The translations under genes were made by a program, and so were the position numbers. Shown one piece after another: positions 56,971 through 64,000 of a stretch of 64,000 nucleotides of DNA. A model generated the notes under the pieces. It searched no databases. It saw only the letters and a list, made by a program, of their open reading frames with translations, and had not been told where the DNA came from. Source of the stretch: Rhodococcus yunnanensis NBRC 103083 (lineage in GTDB: Bacteria; Actinomycetota; Actinomycetes; Mycobacteriales; Mycobacteriaceae); NCBI RefSeq assembly GCF_001895005.1, contig NZ_BCXH01000006.1, forward strand, positions 242,410 to 306,409, in the 5' to 3' direction. Position 1 is the first letter of the stretch. Each line of letters begins with the position of its first letter.

Positions 56971-57151
56971 TCGTGGACGGCCGCCGATGCCGGTCGCTAC
57001 CGTGCTGGACCGACCACTCTCGGTTTCTCGTGCGTTTCCATAAATTTGGTCAAGTGTCGGTAAACACCCTAACCGACCGTCGCAGGGCACGCGAACCGGT
57101 GCGCGAGCTACGACTCGCCCAGCAGGTGTCCGGCCATTACAGTTTTGGTTC

Positions 57152-58027
57152 GTGCCGCAAACTTTCGTCGTGGTGGTCCTGGCGCTGGGTGCCGCTCTGT
57201 GTATCGCGATCGGAACGGTGATCCGCCAGCGCACCGCAGCCCAGGTTCCGGAAGAACAGATAGGGGCCCTCGGTCCCATCACCACTCTCGTGAAGCAGCC
57301 GGTGTGGTGGATCGGAACGGTCGTCGGAATCGGCGGGTACGCACTGCAGGCCGCGGCGCTCGGGCTCGGTTCGCTGTTGCTGGTTCAGCCGCTGCTCGTT
57401 CTGTCCCTGTTGTTCGCGCTTCCGCTCGGCGCACGCTTCTCCCACCGTGCGATCTCGACGGCCGAATGGATATGGGCCGCTGCGCTGACGGCGTCGGTGG
57501 CGATTCTTGTCGTCGTCGGGGATCCGAAACCCGGAATCGAACGGGCCGAAGCGCGGCACTGGGCGGTGATCTGCCTGATCGGCATTCCCTTCGTCGCGGT
57601 ATGCGTCCTGGCCGCGAGGCGAAGCAGCGGAACCAGGAAAGCACTGTTGCTCGGAATGGCCGGTGGCGCCCTGTTCGGTGTGGCCGCAGTGCTGACCAAG
57701 GGCGTCGTTCATCTGGTCTCGCGCGGGGTGGTTCCGCTGCTGACGTCGGTCGAGTTGTACGCGCTCATCGCCGTCGCCGTGTGTGCGATTTCGTTGCAAC
57801 AATCGGCCTTCCAAGCAGGTGCACTGCAAGCCTCGCTTCCCGCGACGACGGTGATGGAACCGGTCGTGGCGTCGGCGCTCGGATTCCTCGTGTTGGGGGA
57901 GTATCTCGATGCGGATCGCGACGTCGGCGTAGTACTCGTCGTCGCGACGATCGCGATGATCGCCGCCACGGTTGCGCTTGCCCGCTCGTCCGCGAACGAC
58001 GAGCCTCAGGTTTCGATACCGACCTGA
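57152..58027 (+). CDS. DMT-superfamily transporter-like membrane protein
   Basis: This 291-residue protein has about nine to ten helices in two EamA-like halves. AALCIAIGTVIRQRTAAQVPEE opens the first; LQAAALGLGSLLLVQPLLVLSLLFALPLGARF and LGMAGGALFGVAAVLTKGVVHLV mark repeated half-motifs; the end has TVMEPVVASALGFLVLGEYL. The pattern resembles DMT/NIPA-like proteins of actinobacteria. The substrate is unknown. GTG at 57152 has no strong ribosome site. It is divergent from the BCCT gene. Confidence 0.82.
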   Translation: MPQTFVVVVLALGAALCIAIGTVIRQRTAAQVPEEQIGALGPITTLVKQPVWWIGTVVGIGGYALQAAALGLGSLLLVQPLLVLSLLFALPLGARFSHRAISTAEWIWAAALTASVAILVVVGDPKPGIERAEARHWAVICLIGIPFVAVCVLAARRSSGTRKALLLGMAGGALFGVAAVLTKGVVHLVSRGVVPLLTSVELYALIAVAVCAISLQQSAFQAGALQASLPATTVMEPVVASALGFLVLGEYLDADRDVGVVLVVATIAMIAATVALARSSANDEPQVSIPT

Positions 58028-58083
58028 TCGCCCCTGATGCGTCCGCCGAAGACGTGACGGACGTCCCCGCACGAGCGCTCGAC

Positions 58084-58110
58084 CTTGCACTCGCCATGGT
58101 CGAGTGCTAG
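58084..58110. promoter_or_regulatory. CIRCE operator 1 of groEL2 with embedded promoter
   Basis: CTTGCACTC (58084-58092), nine bases, GAGTGCTAG (58102-58110) match the HrcA operator TTAGCACTC-N9-GAGTGCTAA. TTGCAC (58085-58090) and TAGAAA (58108-58113) are 17 bases apart and would be the -35 and -10, so HrcA binding would cover the promoter. Confidence 0.85.
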
Positions 58111-59877
<1,767 letters not shown>

Positions 59878-59899
59878 GTCCGTTCCCCTAGCTGCAGAG

Positions 59900-59932
59900 G
59901 CCCGGCTCCACTTCCGTGGGGTCGGGCTTTTT
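59900..59932 (+). terminator. Intrinsic terminator of groEL2
   Basis: GCCCGGCTCCAC (59900-59911) and GTGGGGTCGGGC (59916-59927) pair with two G-U positions around TTCC, followed by TTTTT (59928-59932). It is 23 bases after the groEL2 stop. Confidence 0.9.
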
Positions 59933-59955
59933 CGTGCCTCGAATCGTATGTGTGG

Positions 59956-60027
59956 GGTGGTGATCGCGCCCGGTGGTGATCGCGCGCGGTGGTGATCGCG
60001 CGCGGTGGTGATCGAATGACTCATTCG
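59956..60027 (+). repeat. 16-bp tandem repeats with a palindromic end
   Basis: Four units starting GGTGGTGATCG begin at 59956, 59972, 59988 and 60004. The last runs into CGAATG-ACT-CATTCG (60013-60027), a palindrome of the same type as those at 7950-8069, here extended to GTGATCGAATG with one mismatch in the other arm. Confidence 0.85.
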
Positions 60028-60032
60028 GTCAC

Positions 60033-60508
60033 GCGGACGTTCCCCCGCGCAGGTTTCAGCGGCTGCGCAGGTTGCAAGGTGTGCGTTGGCTGGAGGGTGC
60101 GCGGAACGGGTGCGGACGTTCCCCCGCGCGGGTTTCAGCGGTTGCGCAGGTTGCAAGGTGTGCGTTGGCTGGAGGGTGCGCGGAATGGGTGCGGACGTTC
60201 CCCTCGCGCGGGTTTCAGTGGCTGTGCAGGTTGCAAGGTGTGCGTTGGCTGGGGGGTGCGCGGAATGGGTGCGGACGTTCCCCTCGCGCGGGTTTCAGCG
60301 GCTGCGCAGGTTGCAAGGTGTGCGTTGGCTGGGGGGTGCGCGGAATGGGTGCGGACGTTCCCTCGCGCGGGTTTCTGCGGCTGCGCAGGTTGCAAGGTGC
60401 GCGTTGGCTGGAGGGTGCGCGGAATGGGTGCGGACGTTCCCCTGCGAGGGTTTCAGCGGCTGCGCAGGTTGCAAGGTGCGCGTTGGCTGGAGGGTGCGCG
60501 GAACGAGT
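60033..60508 (+). repeat. 79-80-bp minisatellite, six copies
   Basis: Units beginning GCGGACGTTCC start at 60033, 60112, 60191, 60271, 60351 and 60430, with lengths 79, 79, 80, 80, 79 and 79. They differ from each other at only a few positions, and a one-base insertion in two copies shifts the reading frame. There are no spacers. Several frames stay open through it by composition, but no ribosome site or family match supports a protein. With the preceding 16-bp repeats it fills the 666 bases between groEL2 and the polymerase gene. Confidence 0.95.
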
Positions 60509-60543
60509 GGCTACTTCCGAGACTCCCGCTACGCTCAGGCGGT

Positions 60544-61503
60544 ATGGCAGCCCGTGCAGCGACTCCGGCAATCGAACTCGAGGTGGGCGGGCGCACGGTG
60601 CGCATCTCCAACCCCGATCGGGTGTACTTCCCCGAAAGTGGTGCGACGAAGCTCGATCTGGTCAACTACTACGTGAGCGTCGGCGACGGCATCGTCCGCG
60701 CGCTGCGGGAGCGGCCGTGCATGATGCACCGCTTTCCGAAGGGGCTTGCCGGCGACAAGGTGCACCAGAAGCGCGTGCCGAACGGGGCGCCGCCGTGGCT
60801 CGATACCGTCCGCGTGACGTTCCCGCGCTACAACCGAACCGCCGACGAACTGTGTGTCACCGAGCTTGCGCACGTCGCGTGGGCGGTGCAGATGTCGACC
60901 GTCGAGTTCCATCCCTGGAACTCCCGGCGCGCCGACGTCGAGAGTCCCGACGAGTGGCGTATCGACCTCGATCCCATGCCGGACTGCCCGTTCGACCGGG
61001 TGCGGCGCGTCGCAGGAGTCGTGCACGAGGTCCTCGACGACATCGGTGCAGTGGGGTGGCCGAAAACCTCGGGTGGACACGGACTTCACATCTACGTGCG
61101 CATCGAACCGGCGTACGGATTCAAGGATGTGCGAAGGGCCGCACTCGCTTTCGCACGGGAAGTGGAGCGTCGTGCACCCGAGGACGTGACGACGACGTGG
61201 TGGCGCAAGGACCGCGACCCTAAGAAACTGTTCGTCGATTACAACCAGAACGCACGAGACCACACCATCGCCAGCGCCTATTCCGTGCGCGGCAATCAGG
61301 AAGCAACCGTGTCGACGCCGATTTCCTGGGACGAGGTGGCGAACGTGGATCCGCACGAGTTCACGATCTTCACCGTTCCGAAGCGATTCGAAAAGCTGGG
61401 GGATCTGCACGCGGGCATCGACGACGCCGTGTTCTCGCTCGACCCACTGCTCGAGTGGGCCGAACGAGATGAGAGGGAGGGCCTCAGCGAACCCGAGGAC
61501 TGA
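60544..61503 (+). CDS. LigD-type primase-polymerase (AEP) domain protein
   Basis: This 319-residue DNA polymerase belongs to the archaeo-eukaryotic primase superfamily, like the polymerase module of LigD and mycobacterial PolD1/PolD2, which fill gaps during end joining and base excision repair. It shows LDLVNYYVSVGDGIVRAL, RCMMHRFPKG-type phosphate-contact residues (PCMMHRFPKGLAGDK), the metal pair RIDLDPMPDCPF, and SGGHGLHIYVRI. No ligase or nuclease domain is attached. ATG at 60544 is chosen because the longer frame upstream runs through the minisatellite. It may add ribonucleotides preferentially, as its relatives do. Confidence 0.88.
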   Translation: MAARAATPAIELEVGGRTVRISNPDRVYFPESGATKLDLVNYYVSVGDGIVRALRERPCMMHRFPKGLAGDKVHQKRVPNGAPPWLDTVRVTFPRYNRTADELCVTELAHVAWAVQMSTVEFHPWNSRRADVESPDEWRIDLDPMPDCPFDRVRRVAGVVHEVLDDIGAVGWPKTSGGHGLHIYVRIEPAYGFKDVRRAALAFAREVERRAPEDVTTTWWRKDRDPKKLFVDYNQNARDHTIASAYSVRGNQEATVSTPISWDEVANVDPHEFTIFTVPKRFEKLGDLHAGIDDAVFSLDPLLEWAERDEREGLSEPED

Positions 61504-61546
61504 AGGCTGCGGCTAGCTACTGAGTGAGACTAGAGGCTGAGTGGGA

Positions 61547-62242
61547 CTAGCTGCTGAGTGATTTGACGGCTCCGCGGACGGCATCGAGGTGCGCGGCCAT
61601 GGCGTCGGCGGCCTGTTGGTACTGCCCAGAACGAATGCCCGCGACGATGAGGTCGTGCTCGTCGTTGGACTTCTGCTGGCGTCGGGCTACGAGGTTGAGG
61701 GTTTCGGACTGGCGGGTCAGCGCGCCCCGGATGTCGACGATGATCGCCTCGAAGACGCGGTTCTTGCTGGCGCGAGCGATGGCGGTGTGGAATTGGCCGT
61801 CGAGAGCGACCCAGGCCAGGTGGTCGTCTTCGAGGCGCATCTCGTCGGTGAGGCCCTCGAGGATCTGGAGGTCCTCCTCGGTCCGGCGTTCCGCCGCCCA
61901 CCCGGCCGACGGTATTTCGACGTGCGGGCGCGCCTCCTGGAGCTCGCGGGCGTCGTAGTTGCCGATGTCCAGGTCGCCGGTGACACGATCTCGGACGACG
62001 AATGTTCCTCGGCCCGTTTTGGTTTCGGTCAGACCAAGCGCGGTGCACGAGCGCAGCGCTTCACGGATGACCGATCGCGACACTCCGTGCCGTGTGGCAA
62101 GGGCGGCCTCCGCGGGGAGCTTCGAGCCGATTGCCAGTTGACCGGAGACGATCGCGTCGCGCAGATCGGCGAAGACCGCTTCGGCGGCGCTCATTCTCAT
62201 GGCGGTCGGCTGACTGACCGCCCAGCTGTCCGACAGGTTCAT
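61547..62242 (-). CDS. GntR-family regulator, FadR (FCD) subfamily
   Basis: This 231-residue regulator has an N-terminal winged helix (AVFADLRDAIVSGQLAIGSKLPAEAALATRHGVSRSVIREALR in outline; recognition part GVSRSVIREAL at about 53-63). A C-terminal all-helical FCD ligand domain follows, with ALDGQFHTAIARASKN and NDEHDLIVAGIRSG carrying metal-binding His/Asp residues. It probably responds to an organic acid such as aspartate or fumarate, judging from the divergent aspA gene. ATG at 62242; the open frame above it extends into the 32-bp repeat array and is not coding. Confidence 0.9.
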   Translation of the reverse strand: MNLSDSWAVSQPTAMRMSAAEAVFADLRDAIVSGQLAIGSKLPAEAALATRHGVSRSVIREALRSCTALGLTETKTGRGTFVVRDRVTGDLDIGNYDARELQEARPHVEIPSAGWAAERRTEEDLQILEGLTDEMRLEDDHLAWVALDGQFHTAIARASKNRVFEAIIVDIRGALTRQSETLNLVARRQQKSNDEHDLIVAGIRSGQYQQAADAMAAHLDAVRGAVKSLSS

Positions 62243-62282
62243 GTCTGGATCGTCCTCTTCCGCTGGTTCGACAGTCAAGCGG

Positions 62283-62446
62283 CAGGAGTGGAGCCTGCGG
62301 AATGACCGGGTGGGCGGGAGTGGAGTCTGCGGAATGACCGGGTGGGCGGGAGTGGAGTCTGCGGAATGACCGGGTGGGCGGGAGTGGAGCCCGCGGAATG
62401 ACCGGGTGGGCAGGAGTGGAGCCTGCGGAATGACCGGATAGTGAGG
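62283..62446 (+). repeat. 32-bp tandem repeat array between GntR and aspA
   Basis: Five units with GGAATGACCGGGTGGGC at their heart begin at 62299, 62331, 62363, 62395 and 62427, a constant 32-bp period, with a few substitutions. Each unit also holds a small stem such as GCAGG-N7-CCTGC. The array fills most of the 280 bases between the divergent genes. Confidence 0.9.
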
Positions 62447-62481
62447 CTTGACGGTCGACGTGTCTTGCTTCACACTCAAAC

Positions 62482-62492
62482 CTGTCAGACAG
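62482..62492. promoter_or_regulatory. Probable GntR/FadR-type operator of aspA
   Basis: CTGTC-A-GACAG is a perfect 5-bp inverted repeat with one central base, fitting the nGTCnGACn operator shape of FCD-type GntR proteins. It lies 30 bases before the aspA start and 240 bases from the divergent regulator. AAGGAG at 62511-62516 is the aspA ribosome site. Confidence 0.5.
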
Positions 62493-62522
62493 CCGGACAG
62501 CCGGATATATAAGGAGCATGCA

Positions 62523-63962
<1,440 letters not shown>

Positions 63963-63968
63963 GCATCC

Positions 63969-64000
63969 ATGACCGTCGACAACACCCCGAGAACTACAGG
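63969..64000 (+). CDS. Start of a gene downstream of aspA, partial
   Basis: ATG at 63969 opens a frame reading MTVDNTPRTT to the window edge, 6 bases after the aspA stop. It is probably co-transcribed with aspA. Too little is visible to name a family. Confidence 0.5.
   Translation, partial: MTVDNTPRTT

Noticed and set aside
60033..60508. CRISPR array
   Set aside because: Units are contiguous, 79-80 bp long and without spacers, and no cas genes are nearby.
59989..60543. Cys/Gly/Val-repeat protein encoded by the minisatellite, in frame with the polymerase
   Set aside because: Several frames on both strands are open through the repeat; one-base length changes between units move the frame; no ribosome site supports a start there.

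Overview
The window is high-GC actinobacterial DNA, most likely from Rhodococcus or a close mycolic-acid-containing relative (Nocardiaceae). The reasons are the codon use with frequent GTG starts, an F420-dependent glucose-6-phosphate dehydrogenase, PknG with GlnH and a GlnX-type membrane protein, a GroEL2-type chaperonin with a Gly/Met tail, and gene order. From fgd to groEL2 the backbone follows the Mycobacterium tuberculosis Rv0407-Rv0440 block: fgd, pta, ackA, pknG, glnH, Rv0412c-like, mutT3, thiE, thiO, thiS, thiG, ..., thiD, xthA, Rv0428c-like GNAT, def, Rv0430-like, Rv0431-like, sodC, Rv0433-like ligase, Rv0435c-like AAA ATPase, pssA, psd, groEL2. I recalled this comparison from knowledge; I did not compute it.

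Layout. 1-6.0 kb: the tail of a flavin monooxygenase, an aldo/keto reductase, a heterodimeric ABC exporter and a DszC/SfnB-like flavoenzyme, which may be an organosulfur or xenobiotic cluster. 6.0-6.8 kb: a small ANTAR protein and a DUF202 membrane protein. 6.9-17.5 kb: F420 and acetate metabolism (fgd, a deazaflavin-type nitroreductase, pta-ackA), then the PknG/GlnH/GlnX amino-acid sensing operon and a MutT protein fused to a nuclease-like domain. 17.5-25.4 kb: thiamine genes (thiE; TPP riboswitch-thiO-thiS-thiG; thiD) around an ABC transporter, an M28 peptidase lipoprotein and a class III nucleotide cyclase. 25.4-32.6 kb: two small GNAT-fold proteins, a membrane protein, xthA, a GNAT, def, a DUF3263 protein, a LytR_C protein, sodC and a GCS2-type ligase. 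32.7-43.1 kb: a block absent from the mycobacterial order, with a PAP2 protein, the Mrp Na+/H+ antiporter operon (mrpA/B fusion, C, D, E, F, G), an ArsR-SRPBCC-VOC-Nudix operon and a PEP-mutase/isocitrate-lyase-family enzyme. 43.1-46.9 kb: AAA ATPase, pssA and psd. 46.9-58.0 kb: a second inserted block with stress and membrane proteins, a three-gene signalling operon (receiver-thioredoxin-reductase fusion, histidine kinase, UBP zinc finger), GPP34 and DUF1801 proteins, a DoxX protein, a nitroreductase with a divergent HxlR regulator, a BCCT transporter and a DMT-type protein. 58.1-64 kb: groEL2 behind two CIRCE operators, a 79-bp minisatellite, a LigD-type primase-polymerase, and a GntR regulator divergent from aspA across a 32-bp repeat array.

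How it works together. Most operons are tightly packed, with ATGA/GTGA overlaps. Fgd supplies F420H2 that the neighbouring Ddn-like protein could use. GlnH-GlnX-PknG form an amino-acid sensing route to carbon and nitrogen metabolism. ThiO, ThiS and ThiG build the thiazole of thiamine, while ThiD and ThiE supply the pyrimidine and join the halves. PssA and Psd make phosphatidylethanolamine. The most unusual elements are the receiver/redox/kinase/UBP-finger operon at 49-52.5 kb, the five TQAV repeats at the PknG N-terminus, and several compact repeat arrays in intergenic DNA. No tRNA, rRNA, IS element, prophage or CRISPR array was seen.
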